Of a stretch of DNA of 64,000 bases, positions 1 to 12,260 are shown in pieces; positions within the stretch are counted from its first letter, which is position 1, and the number at the start of each line of letters is the position of its first letter. Both the position numbers and the translations under genes were made by a program. This DNA is from Anagrus nilaparvatae (taxonomy: Eukaryota > Arthropoda > Insecta > Hymenoptera > Mymaridae): contig JAKSXM010000014.1 of assembly GCA_022575985.1 (NCBI GenBank), positions 12,958,001 to 13,022,000 on the forward strand. Reading direction: 5' to 3'. The notes under the pieces were generated by a model, which was not told the DNA's origin, made no database searches, and saw nothing but the letters and a program-made list of their open reading frames with translations.

Positions 1-815
1 GATGATCAATTTTGATGATCAAGTTTGATGATCAAGCTTGCTGATCAACTTTGATGATCAAGTTTGATGATCAAGCTTGCTGATCAACTTTGATGATCAA
101 GGTTGCTGATCAATCTTGCTGATCAAATTTGATGATCAAGCTTGCTGATAAACTTTGATGTTCAAGTTTGCCGATCAAGGTTGATGATCAAGGTTCCTGA
201 TCAAGTTTGATGATCAAGTTTGATCACCAAGCTTGATCATCAACCTTGATCATCAAACTTGATCATCAAGATTGATCAGCAAGCTTGATCATCAACCTTG
301 ATCAGCAAACTTGATCATCAACCTTGATCAGCAAACTTGATCATCATAGTTAAACAGCAAGCTTGATCATTAAACTTGATCAGCAACCTTGATCATCAAA
401 CTTGATCAGCAACCTTGATCATCAAACTTGATCATCAACCTTGATCATCAAACTTGATCATCAACCTTGATCGGCAAACTTGATCATCAAACTTGATCAG
501 CAACCTTGATCATCAAACTTGATCATCAACCTTGATCATCAAACTTGATCATCAACCTTGATCAGCAAACTTGATCATCAAAGTTGATCATCAAACTTGA
601 TCAGCAACCGTGCCCAGCAACCTTGATCAGTAAGCTTGATCATCAAAGTTGATCAACAAGCTTGATAATCAACCTTGATCATCAAAGTTGATCAGCAACC
701 TTGATCATCAACCTTGATCGGCAAACTTGATCATCAAAGTTGATCAGCAAATTTGATCAGCAACCTTGATCATCAATTTTGATCGGCAAACTTGATCATC
801 AAAGTTGATCAGCAA
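1..815. repeat. 13-bp minisatellite, head-to-head arrays
   Basis: Imperfect 13-bp unit built on CTTGATCATCAAA. From 1 to about 218 the unit reads TTTGATGATCAAG; from about 222 onward it reads as the reverse complement, so two arrays meet head to head near 220. Each unit contains the palindrome TGATCA. Variants with GCTGATCAA or ATCGGCAA are interspersed. The array continues off the left edge. Confidence 0.9.
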
Positions 816-1680
816 AAAATAAAAAACCAAAATTTGACCACAATCACAATGGTTACTCATAACCAAAAAATAAGTTAAATTTAAAAAATCACGTTATTTT
901 AAATATTTAGTTCCAAAATTGGATTTTTTCATAAAAATTACTAAAAAATATAGTTCATTGTTCTCTAGAATACATAATCCTTGAAAAAATTCATATATTA
1001 AGGACGTACGTTATGTGTTTTGGGATTCATATCTGTATGGAAATGTCCCAGTTTGCACAAATAATTCAAAATGAGTTCAGAATGAATTCCTTTTCAAGAA
1101 AAGAGTTTAATTTAAATTTATAAATGGATCAGAAACTACTCAAGAAAAGTTCATGTTGTAGTAAAATTGACAGTACTTTCTGAATTCCATTTTAGCTCAT
1201 TCTGAATTCGATATGATCAACGCAATGTAATTCAAATATTTTTCAGAAAAGAAAACTATACTCACAAATAGAATTTAGCATAAAAATATTTATAATTTAG
1301 CATGAAAATAATAATAATAACCATGGAACTGGTGGTCCAAGAAAAACCTTGGGGGGGGGCTACTTTTTATGTAAATGTATATCCGAGCTCATATTAAAAT
1401 AAAATTGCCTACATGAGAAAAAATAATTTTTTTTCTGACTTACAAATTTTAATTAATTTTTTTGTTAGTTTATTTGTTACAAAAAAAAAATACAGAAAAA
1501 AGTAGTGGGTAAATTTTTCCTGATTTATGTTTATATTCTTGTGGCTTATATTATTTATAAATCACATTTTACTTGCGATGTCAATTCATTAGGTGACTAA
1601 TCCTAATTTAGCTAATCATTTTTCTAAAGTTTAAAATTAGTTGAAAATTTCTTATATTAACAATTTATATTGCAAAATTG
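816..1680. other. AT-rich stretch without recognised features
   Basis: No open frame with coding character and no clear repeat. Homopolymers and short ATA runs only. A G9 run lies near 1,351. Confidence 0.6.
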
Positions 1681-2060
1681 CCCTATACTCTAGTCAAATC
1701 GCGGGGACGAGGTGAATTTTCACTGTCCAATATGAGATTTGCTCTACTATAAGTTTTTTGGGTCGCTGACCAAGAATTTTTGGGAATTTTTCTTGAATAA
1801 TTTATATTTCACCCTTAAATTAGCAAAAATTATCCCTAAAAGGGGGTATTTTGCTATTTTCGCATTTTGAGCGACCTGTACGAGATCAAGCCCGTACGAG
1901 TTATATGGGTCATTAATAATTTGAGGGAATTTTGTATGGTTAATCTATATTTCACCCTTAAATTATCAAAATAACTCTAAAAGAGGTGCTTTTTCAAATT
2001 TTTGCAAATTTAAGAGCATTTCGCATATTACTCCCAGAAAAGACCCCGAAATTCGTGACC
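1681..2060. repeat. Single arm of the 50.3-kb fold-back family
   Basis: This stretch resembles the left arm of the fold-back element at 50,346-51,292. Both have ACTCTAGTCAAA/ACTCCAGTCAAA, a TTTTCACTG block, GAGATTTGCTC, TTTTTTGGGT and the 'CACCCTTAAAT...CCCTAAAAGGGG' pattern in the same order. The opposite arm is missing, so it is a solo or truncated copy. Downstream, to 2,518, is AT-rich sequence with two C/G runs and no gene. Confidence 0.6.
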
Positions 2061-2518
2061 AATTAATTACAGATCCAATCTGGTGGTGGCCGGAAAAAAA
2101 ACCACCTCCCCCCCCCCAGTTTTAGGGGTCTAATTTCTAGGCTCAGAAGGCACAGTGGTCTTGAATAAGAAAAAAGTTTCACGACGATTCCCCTAAAAAT
2201 CTCTGGTATTTTCTGATTCTATAGTGTCTCCTGAGGCAGGAAATACTTGTCCTAAAATTAAAATCGTAGCTCTCGAGGAGAACCACCCTGATTTGGAGGT
2301 TGTTGGGGGGTAAATTAATTTTTTATTTTTAATGTAACATTTTTTAAATGATTTTTGTAATTATAATGTACTAAGTAAGTTTATTTAGGACCAAAAAATA
2401 CAAATATTCAGTTTTTAAGGTCTAAGAGCAACTCAAATGTTAAACATTGGATTTATTTTAAAATTCACAGAATTGGGATTTTTCTGTCAGATTCTTCCTA
2501 TTTTTTGATGAAAAATAA

Positions 2519-3354
2519 GGGTAGATTTAAATGAAGTGAGTGCGACTTACATGGTCGGGTCTTCAAAACTGCCCCAAAGAAAATGCCTGCCCCAGCGAAA
2601 TTTTAAATTGAAAGATTAAAATATCTCATTTATTAAGGAATTTTTTAATTTTTTAAATTATTCCAAATTATTCAAAATTATTCAGAAAATTCTTTATTAT
2701 TTCACTGTTTTTCGCCGCTTTAACATAAACGCTTTTAAAAACATGAAAAGACATATCTTTATGTAAAATTTCCCGCGGAATTCAAATTTTTGGTCAGATT
2801 TTTGATTGGTCACGTGACTTGGCGGGAAATTTGAAATTTGTAAAAAATGAGGTTTTGAAAGCTGCTATTTTTTTATCTAGAGCTCCCAAAAAGCAGTGTC
2901 CCATCGAAATGTTTTTTTTGCCAAAAAATATAAGGTTTAACGAAAATTTTAAGCCTGGTTACAAGATTTTTCACTAATAGGCGTTTGAGAAATCGACTTT
3001 TGAAAAAAAACAGCCTATCTTAGCGATTCCTCGCGCATGCGCAACTCAAAAAAAATTTTTGACCCCGTAATGGGATAGCCAGGGAAATTTCCTATCCGGA
3101 CCTAAAAGGAAAAAATTTTTCATGCTAATGTGAGTTTTTTACAGCAATAATAAAAAAAATTATGACTCATTTTTCTTACTTTTTTTACGACAGTCAAAAA
3201 CACTAAAATGGCTGCCAAAAATCGAGATTTCGCTCTGGGAGGCTAAAAATTGGGCTGGTTACTTATTTTTGGTAGTACTTTCAGAAAAAAATACTTTAAG
3301 GCAGTTTTGAAGACCCGACCATGTAAGTCGCACTCACTTCATTTAAATCTACCC
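2519..3354. mobile_element. Non-autonomous DNA transposon with 55-bp perfect TIRs
   Basis: The ends 2,519-2,573 and 3,300-3,354 are exact reverse complements over 55 bp. The terminus starts GGGTAGATTTAAATG and the inner end is CTTCAAAACTGCC. The 836-bp element has no ORF of note. The flanks both show ATAA next to the termini, which may be a 4-bp target duplication, but the surrounding AT-richness makes this weak. Perfect TIRs suggest recent activity. The superfamily cannot be assigned from sequence alone. Confidence 0.85.
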
Positions 3355-4619
3355 ATAAATGAGTTATAGTAATTAAAGATTTTGTAATAATTTCCCTATA
3401 ATCTTAATTTCACACAACTAAAAAATTGGGTACGTCAGTGAATTTTCACCACAAGACAGAAAAAAGTTTTTCTGTTTTCTAGAGTAGTTTTTGCCTAAAT
3501 ATTTATTTATTTAAAAAAATTTTAGACATTTTAAACCCTTCAGGCTCAAATTGACTACTATAGCAAAAAATATAAAATTGGACAAAACCAGTAAAAATAG
3601 ATACAAATTATTATGACAAATTATTATTAATTACAATTTATGGCTAAGGAAAATTCCGGATGAAAAAACTAGTGATTTCATTGAATTTCAAAGGAAAAAA
3701 TACACAAGTGAATAATGTAAATATTATTCAGATTTTTAATTTAGGATAATTTAGGATTTTTCAATAAATACTTCGTTTCTACTTATAAAAATTGAGGGAA
3801 TATGTTTCTAATAGGTTTATTTATATGATTTCAATAAAAAAAATCGAACTTTCAAATAATTTTCGCGAAAATCCAATTTTTTTTTATCCAGAAAATTTAT
3901 CCAATTTTGGACATCACTAATCGAAAGGGCACATAAAATTATCCTGAACCACCAATTTACTTTTTTTTTAATTTTAAAAATAAAAATAAAAAATTTTTTG
4001 CAACTTATTTTACAGGCCCCTAAAATAATTTAGTTTTTTTTTTACTATTTTTAACTTTTTTTCACTTTTAACTTAAAAAGCTATAATAAAGCATTGTATA
4101 TTAATTACAATATTTATTTCTTTAAAAATACAAAATTTAGCCATTTAGGTTATAAATTTTTATTATTTTTTTCACACAATATAAACACATGTATATTTTA
4201 CTTATATTTATTTACTTATTGGTTATATGAAAAACATTTCACGGGATACTTTTTTTTTTTTATAACCTGAAGCTAGTTTCGAGATAATCCAATTTCTAAT
4301 CCAAAATGGAAGGAATTTCTAATCCGATTTAAAAATAACGTTTTTTAATTTAAGATATTTAATAAATTAGGGAATTATTTTGCGCGAGATTTTCAATTTG
4401 TATGTATTTTAACTCAGAGAATCCGAAAATAATCATTAAAAGTCCATTACATCGTTTTATCGAAAAATTTTTTGATTTTCACCGATTAAATTTTTTTTTT
4501 TTTCTAATCTGACTAATCCACGTGAAAGAGAACCAGCAACCATGAAAAATCCCATAAAAAAATTTTTTAAGTATCATTTCCACCTCCAACTAATCTAATC
4601 ATAACCCGATCGATTGTCA
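3355..4619. other. AT-rich stretch without recognised features
   Basis: No coding-like frame, no strong inverted or direct repeat seen. Homopolymer-rich. Confidence 0.5.
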
Positions 4620-5725
4620 CCCTGTATATTAAATTTTAAGTATGCTTCATCAGCAGCATAATATCTAATTATTTTCGGCTATTAATAATTGAAAAAAAAT
4701 CTATTCTGGGAAATTCATCAGAAATTTTAATAAGTTTAACAAGCAACTGAATAAAGTTAAAGTACTGTCATGTTGATTCAATTTTATTCGTTTAAGGAAA
4801 TTTCATAGCAGTACTTTTAAATGTCTTGTTCTCCTCGAAACTTATTGACTTAGTCTTAACAGAATCAGGCGTTATTTTTTAATTGTACAGTTGGCATAAT
4901 AGATTTTAGATATGCTTCATCAGCAGCATAATATCTTATAAATTTCAGGCTATTAATAACAGAATAAAAATCTATTGAGGAAACTTCATCAGAAATTTTA
5001 ATAAGTTTATTTAAGAAACTAAATAAAATCAAATTACTGTCATGCTTATTCAATTTTATTCGTTTTAGGAAAGTTCATAGCAGTACTTTTAAATCTCATG
5101 GTCTCTTCGAAAATTGTTGACTTACCCTTAACAGAATAAGTCGTTATTTTTTTATTATGCAGTTGGCCTAAAAGATTTTAAGTATGCTTCATCAGCAGCA
5201 ATAATATCTTATAAATTTCCGGCTATTAATAACGGAATAAAAATCTATTCAAGGAAATTCATCAGAAATTTTAATACGTTTATCAAGATATCGAATAAAG
5301 TTAAAATACTGTCATGTTGATTCAATTTTATCAGTTTTAGGAATGTTCATAGCAGTACTTTTAAATAACATAGTCTCTTCGAAAATTGTTGTCTTACTCT
5401 TGACAGAACAAGTCGTTATTTTTTTATTATTCAATTGGCATATTAAATTTTAAGTGTGCTTCATCAGCAGCATAATGTCTAATAATTTTCGGCTATTAAT
5501 AATTGAATAATAATCTATTCAGGGAAATTAATCAGAAATTTTAATAAGTTTATCAAGAAACTGAATAAAGTTAAAGTACTGTCTTGTTGATTCAATTTTA
5601 TTCGTTTTAGGAAATTTTATAGCTATACTTTTAAATTTCACCTTCTCCTCGAAACTTATTGACTTAGTTTAAGATTAATAGATATTATGCTGCTGATGGA
5701 GCATACTTAAAATTTAATATGCCAA
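4620..5725. repeat. ~272-bp tandem array, four copies plus inverted stub
   Basis: The block TATGCTTCATCAGCAGCATA (or a one-base variant) recurs at about 4,641, 4,911, 5,183 and 5,455, giving periods of 270-272 bp. Each copy carries the same order of landmarks: ATTTTCGGCTATTAATAA, GAAATTTTAATAAGTTTA, TACTGTCATGTTGATTCAA, and AGCAGTACTTTTAAA. At 5,675-5,725 the start of the unit recurs as its reverse complement. A short open frame in copy 2 (4,865-5,053) looks like a repeat by-product. Confidence 0.9.
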
Positions 5726-5734
5726 ATTTTTCGA

Positions 5735-6000
5735 ATTTGAATTTTTTTTCGAATTTTCATAACTAAGACTGCCGACATCTAAATTATTATTATTTTTTTT
5801 ATTTTTTCATAACTGGGACTGCCGACATCTAAATTATTATTTTTTTTTTTATTTTTTTATAACTGGGACTGCCGACATCTAAATTATTTTTTTTTATATT
5901 TTCATACATAGAACAGCCGACATCTAAAATATTTTTTTTTTTATTTTTTCATAACTAAGACTGCCGACATCTAAATTATAATTTTTTTTTTTCAATAGGA
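5735..6000. repeat. ~50-bp tandem repeat, five copies
   Basis: Five copies of a unit containing GACTGCCGACATCTAAATTA followed by a long T tract and a CATAACT block. The motif 'GCCGACATCT' is also echoed in diverged form at about 6,120 (GCCGATATCT). Confidence 0.85.
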
Positions 6001-6239
6001 ATTACCTAATATAGAAGCACCGAAATTATAAGATAAATATTTCTGAATTTTTCATATTATAAACGACAAATATATGTAACAACAGAATGAAATTTTTTTA
6101 ATTTTTTCTTTATACTTGGAACAGCCGATATCTATATTTTATTATTTTCTTTCTTTGATACGTAAAACTGCTAACAGTATAAATTAAAATTTTAATAATT
6201 TTATCAGATTCTAGACAACCAATATGAATTTCAGTATTT

Positions 6240-7890
6240 AAAAATAATTAATTATTTTTAAAAATATATCTAAAAAGTGATTTTTTTTAATTTTTAAAAT
6301 TTTTTTCATAAAACAGAAGATTATTAAAAAAAATTTAGAATGGTGTATAATTTCTGCTAAAGTCAATAAAAAAATTTCAATGCTATCATTGCATAAAAAT
6401 ATTTGAAATTACAAAAATATTTCAATGCAATCATTGCATAAAAATATTTGAAATTCCAGCTTTTAAATAAAACAGGAGACTATTAGAAAAGAATTTATAA
6501 TGGCTTATAGTTTCTGCTAAAATCAATAAAAAAATTTCCATGCTATCATTGCATAAAAATATTTATAATTACATATTTTGTATAAAACAGCAGGCTATTA
6601 AAAAAAAAATTAGAATGGCGTATAATTTCTCCTAAAGTCCAAAAAAAAATTTAAATGCTATCATTGCATAAAAATATTTGCAATTACAACTTTTATATAA
6701 AAGAGAAAACTAATCAAAAAAAATTTTAAATGGCGTATATTTTCGGCTAAAGTCAATAAAAAAATTTCAATACTATCATTGCATAAAAATATTTAAAATT
6801 ACAACTTTTGTATAAAACAGGAGACTATTAAAAAAAAATTTAGAATGACGTGTAATTTCTGCTAAAGTCAATAAAAAAATTTCAATGTTATCATTGCATA
6901 AAAATTGTTGAAACTACAAAAATATTTCAATGCAATCATTGCATAAAAATATTTAAAATTCCAACTTTTAAATAAAACAGGATACTATTAGAAAAAAATT
7001 TTAAATGATGTACAGTTTCAGCTATAATCAAAAAAAAAATTTTAATGCTATCATTGCAAAAAATATTTGAAATTACAAAAATATTTCAATTCAATCACTG
7101 CATAAAAATGTATGACAATTAAAAAAAAAATTAGAATGGCGTATAGTTTTTGCAAAAGTGAATAAAAAAATTTCAATGCAATCATTGCACAAAAATATTT
7201 TAAGTTGCAACTTTTATATAAAATAGGAGACTATTAGAAAAAATTTATAATGGCGTATAGTTTCTGCTAAAGTCAATAAAAAAATTTCAATGCTATCATC
7301 GCATAAACATAATTGAAATTCCAACTTTTCTATAAAACAGGAGACTATTAGAAAAAAATTTTAAATGATGTACAGTTTCAGCTAAAATCAAAAAAAAAAA
7401 TTTAATGCTATCATTGCTTAAAAATATTTGAAATTCCAACTTTTATATAAAACAGGAAACTAATCGAAAAAAATTTTAAATGGCGTATAGTTTCTGCTAA
7501 AGTCAATAAAAACATTTCAATGCAATCATTGCACAAAAATATTTTAAGTTGCAACTTTTATATAAAACAGGAGACTATTAGAAAAAATTTATAATGGCGT
7601 ACAGTTTCTGCTAAAGTCAATAAAAATATTTCAATGAAATCATTGCATAAATATATTTGAAATTACAACTTTTATATAAAACAGGAGACTATTAGAAAAA
7701 AATTTTAAATGATGTACAGTTTTAGCTAAAATCAAAAAAAAATTTAAATGCTATCATTGCATAAAAATATTTGAAATTCCAACTTTTATATAAAACAGGA
7801 AACTAATCGAAAAAAATTTAAAATTGCATATAGTTTCTGCTAAAGTCAATAAAAATATTTCAATGCAATCATTGCAATTCAGAACGTCCA
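6240..7890. repeat. ~110-120-bp satellite-like array
   Basis: About fifteen diverged units. Each has ATAAAACAGGAGACTATTAG, a GGCGTATAGTTTCTGCTAAA block, AGTCAATAAAAAA and a CAATGCTATCATTGCATAAA block. The last block is partly palindromic (AATGCTATCATT, or AATGCAATCATT in other units). Some units are shortened to the hairpin block alone. Confidence 0.9.
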
Positions 7891-9240
7891 ATAGATTCTA
7901 TAAATATATCTTAAAAATATACCATCTATATTGTCGGCTATTTATATATGAAAAAACTCAAAAAATTTCATTATGAAATAAGATAGATATCGGCAGTCCT
8001 AAGAATAAAAAAACAGAAATTTAAAAAATTTAATTGTATAGTAAAGTTCATATTGGCAGTTTACAATATGAAAAAACTAAAAAATTTACCATCTATATTG
8101 TCGGCTATTTATATATGAAAAAACTCAAAAAATTTCATTATGAAATAAGATAGTTATCGGCAGTCCTAAGAATAAAAAAAACAGAAATTTAAAAAATTTA
8201 ATTGTTTAGTAAAGTTCATATTGGCTGTTTACAATATGAAAATACTACAAAAATTTACTTGCATGGAAAAAAATGAGGTATTACATCCAAATTAAAAAAA
8301 AAAAATACCTGCAGATTTTTTGGTGAAAAAAATTTTATAAAAAAAATAGGTCTTAATGTCATATTGGTTGTGAAATATCACCGGTGACAGTTCTACATAC
8401 ATACATAAATACACTCACACACATTCATACATACTTTTTTTAAAAACTGGTTTTTTAGCATCCTGAGGTCTCAAAACGTGCGTATATGTCAAAAAATCAG
8501 AAATAAAAATTTCACCTAAAACAATGGGTCCTCTATGAGGAACCAAAATCATAAATATTTCACTCTAGAGTAAAATTAATATTGATTCTCTGCAATATAA
8601 AAAAACATCAAAAAAACTCAAAAATTTAGCCATATATAGAGTATAATGGATATCGGCTGTTCTATTTATGAAAACATTATAAAAATTATAAAAGTTTATA
8701 AAAAATATTATAAAAGTTTCACTCGATAGTAAAATTCATATTGATTGTCAACAATATGAAAAAACTGAAAAAATTTCAATCTATATTGTTGACTGTTATA
8801 TATAAGAAAAAACCCAAAAAATTTCACTATAGAGTAAAATGGATATCTTCTGTCCTATTTATGAAAAAAAATAATAATAAATATTTCACTCCAGAGTAAA
8901 ATTCATATTTATTGTCTAAAATATAAAAAAACAGTAAAAATTTCAATCTATATTGTTAGTTGTTTTATATATGGAAAATCCCAAAAATTTCACCATAGAG
9001 TAAAATGGATATTGGCTGTCTACATTATAAAAAAAATTCAAAATTTTCAATCTATATTGCTGGCTGTTTTATTTATGAAAAAGCTAAAAAAATTTCACCA
9101 TAGAGTGAAATGGATATCGCCTGTCCTATTTATGAACAATAAATAGTCATATTCATATTAATTGTCTACAATATCAGTTGTGATGTATATGAAAATTGAA
9201 AATATTCAAATATTCATTGTCTAAAGTATGAAAAAAACTG
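7891..9240. repeat. Diverged tandem repeats with a 167-bp direct duplication
   Basis: 7,921-8,087 and 8,088 to about 8,255 are near-identical direct copies containing ATATTGTCGGCTATTTATA and ATCGGCAGTCCTAAGAATA. More diverged copies with 'ATCTATATTGTTG' and 'TGGATATCGGCTGTCC' continue to about 9,200. A CA-rich microsatellite lies at 8,400-8,440. Confidence 0.8.
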
Positions 9241-10327
9241 GAAATTTTGTTAAAAAAGCTGCATATCACTATATTTTATTTTCCTTTATTATTTATTATC
9301 AATAATTATTTATGTTATAAAATGTACCTCATTAGTTATAAATATTTGTAAATAATCATGTAACTTTTACTTAATATGAATTATAAAATTTTTTTGTTAA
9401 TTTTAGAAGCATAAAATTAATTCTGTTCTCATTCATTTTTAAATAAAATTAAATTGCATTTTAATCACGTATGATTAAATTTATTATAATAAACTACATA
9501 TGATTAAAATATAAAAAAATTAATGCACAAGAGTTTTTATTTGGTTAAGCCGAGCATCGCGAGGCCAATCAGCTAGTTTAATATTATTATTTAAATTGTA
9601 ATTTCATATTCATTAATTAAGTAATAATTTATTATTTTTAAATAATTTTTTTTCCATAAAATAATTTGTTAACTGCATTTAATAAAAAATATTAATATTT
9701 ACTTGATAAATATATACTCGGAAGTTTAAATTTGAGTTTTGAATTTGTTCTTTTTGCAGAAGTACTGCGTGATTAAAAAGTAATAACACATTAATTGCAA
9801 TTAGTAAAATTAAGAGATATTTACCATTAAATTTGTGAATATTATTTAAAAAATTAATTTTTTGAATTTATAAAGTATTATTTGTATCATTTAAATAGTT
9901 GAATGTGTATTATTTTTTTTATCACTCAACGACTTGAGATTCAAGGCCAGAGCGTCGTTAAATGTTCTTTTTGTCAACTTTTTGGTGTAAATCTTGTAGG
10001 TGTTTAGATTTTTTATATCAAAAATCAAAATTAAAAATATCCGTGTAAAAATCACTGGTAGTAAAATAGAATCGTATCCAAAAAAATGTTTTTATATCTT
10101 ACTCTGTATGCAATTTTTATGCATCAACATTTTTTGATAGTTAACTTTTGTGGCGAACTGTCTGTTACAAAATCTCCGGTGACGTAGTTTTTCGTTTGCT
10201 TAAGCATACATATCTTCCATTTTTTTTCTTCTCAGCGGCTAGAAAGTACATATTTCCTGGCCGCGGCGTGATTTAAAAATAAGTGTTTTTTTTGCCGCTG
10301 ACAAAGAAAAATTATGCTTTGCCCTCG
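9241..10327. other. AT-rich stretch without recognised features
   Basis: No gene or repeat family recognised. Short T and A runs only. Confidence 0.5.
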
Positions 10328-10428
10328 GCCGCAAAAAAAAGAATGTCCCAGATCGCAGTTTGTCAACCTCGGCTTCGCCTCGGATTGCAATTTGCGTGGG
10401 ATCTGGGCCATTCTTTATTTTTGCGGCC
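10328..10428. repeat. ~100-bp imperfect hairpin (family A)
   Basis: Arms start GGCCGCAAAAAAAAGAATG and end CATTCTTTATTTTTGCGGCC. The loop carries CCTCGGCTTCGCCTCGG. A sister hairpin lies at 10,882-10,951, and the loop motif recurs near 29,415. Such small palindromes are typical of MITE remnants. Confidence 0.75.
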
Positions 10429-10881
10429 TAGAATAAAAGTATACTACTGTCTATTGTATAATTTTAAAAATTATTTGTTTAGCATAGAAATCAAAAGTTG
10501 ATTATTTTCTCTTGGATTTTTTTTTAACAGAACTCTTCATCGAAAATAATGGCTTTTATTTTATTCAATTATTTTATTCAATTTTGTAATTATCTGCCCA
10601 GCATCTCGATACCTGATCAAAAAAATTCTGACTTTATTTACTTGCATTTTATGTGAAATTTTACGTATGCTTGTAAATTTTAGTATAACTTGAGAAAAAA
10701 GAGACAATAATTGAAAATACGCAATCATAAAAATTTTCATAAAAATATGGCATTTTTTATTTTTTACTATTATTTTTTATTAATTTAATCACAAAGGAAC
10801 TATTCAATAATTAAAGAAAGTTTATCAGTTTTATCTTTAACAAATATATTTTTCTGTCGCAGAAAAATTTTATACGACCCT

Positions 10882-10951
10882 TGGCCATAAACAAAGAATG
10901 ACCCAAATCGCAGTTTACGTGCGATTTGGGTCATCCTTTATTTTTCTGGCC
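10882..10951. repeat. ~70-bp hairpin (family A)
   Basis: Left arm GGCCATAAACAAAGAATGAC and right arm with GTCATCCTTTATTTTTCTGG pair around a short loop GTTTACG. The arms share AAAGAATG and CCTTTATTTTT with the hairpin at 10,328-10,428, so the two look like relatives. Confidence 0.75.
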
Positions 10952-11582
10952 TAGGATCGGAATATACTATTTACGTTTTATTAAAGAAAATCATCTTTTT
11001 TCCTTCTTTTTTACATGTAATAATTAAAAAAATTTTTTTTTTTGTAAAGAATTACCAATAAGTAACTGCAATGTTTTTTGGCAAATTTGGCAAAATAACA
11101 TTCACAGTCATAACAACTTTCAAAGAACGCACTTATATACCTACAAAATAAATAATTTAAATAGTTCACTTTACTTTAGCCATTATAAAAACATAAACAA
11201 TAAACATATTCAATATTGAGGTTAGAAAATTTTTATTACTTATTCCAAAAATTATTAAATTAATTCATTATATACAAATAGATATAATAATCATTAAATT
11301 AACAAAGTTTATTAAATTCATTAAATTCATTAAATTCACCCATAACCTCTCGATTTAAATTAGTAATGTTTATGTTATTTTGAATTTAAAATTTTGTATA
11401 TGTTTGATTGTGTACATTATTGTGAGACCAATCAGAATGACTTTATTGCGATTACACTTAGCAACCGTTGCGATGTGCCATGTCTTTTTTAGTATAGGAT
11501 TATGAAGCAATATTTAATTTGAATCGTATTGTTTGGTTAGAATTTCGAAATTTTCTGTATTATAAAAAGTACTTTTATTAAT
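10952..11582. other. AT-rich stretch without recognised features
   Basis: No coding frame. A short ATTAAATTC direct repeat lies at about 11,310-11,340. Confidence 0.5.
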
Positions 11583-11595
11583 AATACAGGTCGAT

Positions 11596-12255
11596 AATGC
11601 GTATCATACATTTTTCAAATGCGATCGCTGGGCGACCAAAAAGTTGGCGCTTGAATCAATAATAGGACTGAGAGTATTGTTGGAAAAATGATTGAAAGCG
11701 AGGATTCGTCGAAAACTACGACAAAGTATGTGGAAGAAATTCTGCGAGAAAGAAAGCTATTGACGACACCCAAACTATGAGCCGGGTGTAGGAGCAGCCG
11801 CCTATACGTGGCTTCTGCACGCGGCATCAAAGGGGGTACTATGGAGGACGCACAAGGATATTTATTTATTTATTTATTTATTTATTCATAGATTATAAAA
11901 TATTTGTCTATTTATTTATTTATTAATTTATAGATTAGTATATTTATCTAGTTGACGACACGGCGAACTGACAAGAGGGAGAAAGAAGGGATGTCCAAGA
12001 TGAAAGGATTATGAAAAAAAGGATCTTCAAACGAAGAAGATACATGGCCTCAAGTCAACCCGATGTAATGTGATAAACGGTTCCGGGCTGACTTGTATAA
12101 GGTATGATGAGGGGTGAGTTTAGTCGGTAAACATGGGGCAAGGCATTCTTTGTAGAGTGCCTTACCAACATGGAGTCCAACACTGTTCAGAACACGGGTT
12201 ATGTTCGTGCGTAACGCATTCTCACCTCTCTGCCGTATGCAAAAAAAAAAAAAAA
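11596..12255 (+). mobile_element. 5'-truncated R1-like LINE (copy B)
   Basis: The plus strand carries the last codons of an R1-type reverse transcriptase ORF (11,611-11,780), then a 3' UTR with an ATTT-repeat tract (about 11,862-11,926), and ends in a 15-A tail at about 12,241-12,255. Its final 3' UTR (GCGTAACGCATTCTC) matches the 3' UTR of LINE copy A (GCGTAATGCATTTCTC on the minus strand). The flanks TAATACAGGTCGAT (11,582-) and TAACACAGGTCAAT (12,256-) look like a diverged target duplication. If so, the LINE landed inside the first bases of the neighbouring DNA transposon. Confidence 0.75.
11611..11780 (+). pseudogene. C-terminal fragment of R1-like LINE RT ORF
   Basis: The fragment begins FFKCDRWATKKLALESIIGL, which aligns with the end of LINE copy A (FFKCDRWAAKKFQLEANIGQ at about 18,780-18,840 on the minus strand). 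The frame meets TGA at about 11,689 because an A5 run lacks one base; a different frame continues to a stop at 11,778. Only the zinc-knuckle end and tail of the ORF remain. It is a dead relic by truncation and frameshift. Confidence 0.75.
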
Positions 12256-12260
12256 TAACA

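Noticed and set aside
1..815. Regular GATC spacing as a regulatory or methylation array
   Set aside because: GATC is part of the 13-bp unit; Dam-type logic does not apply to a eukaryote.
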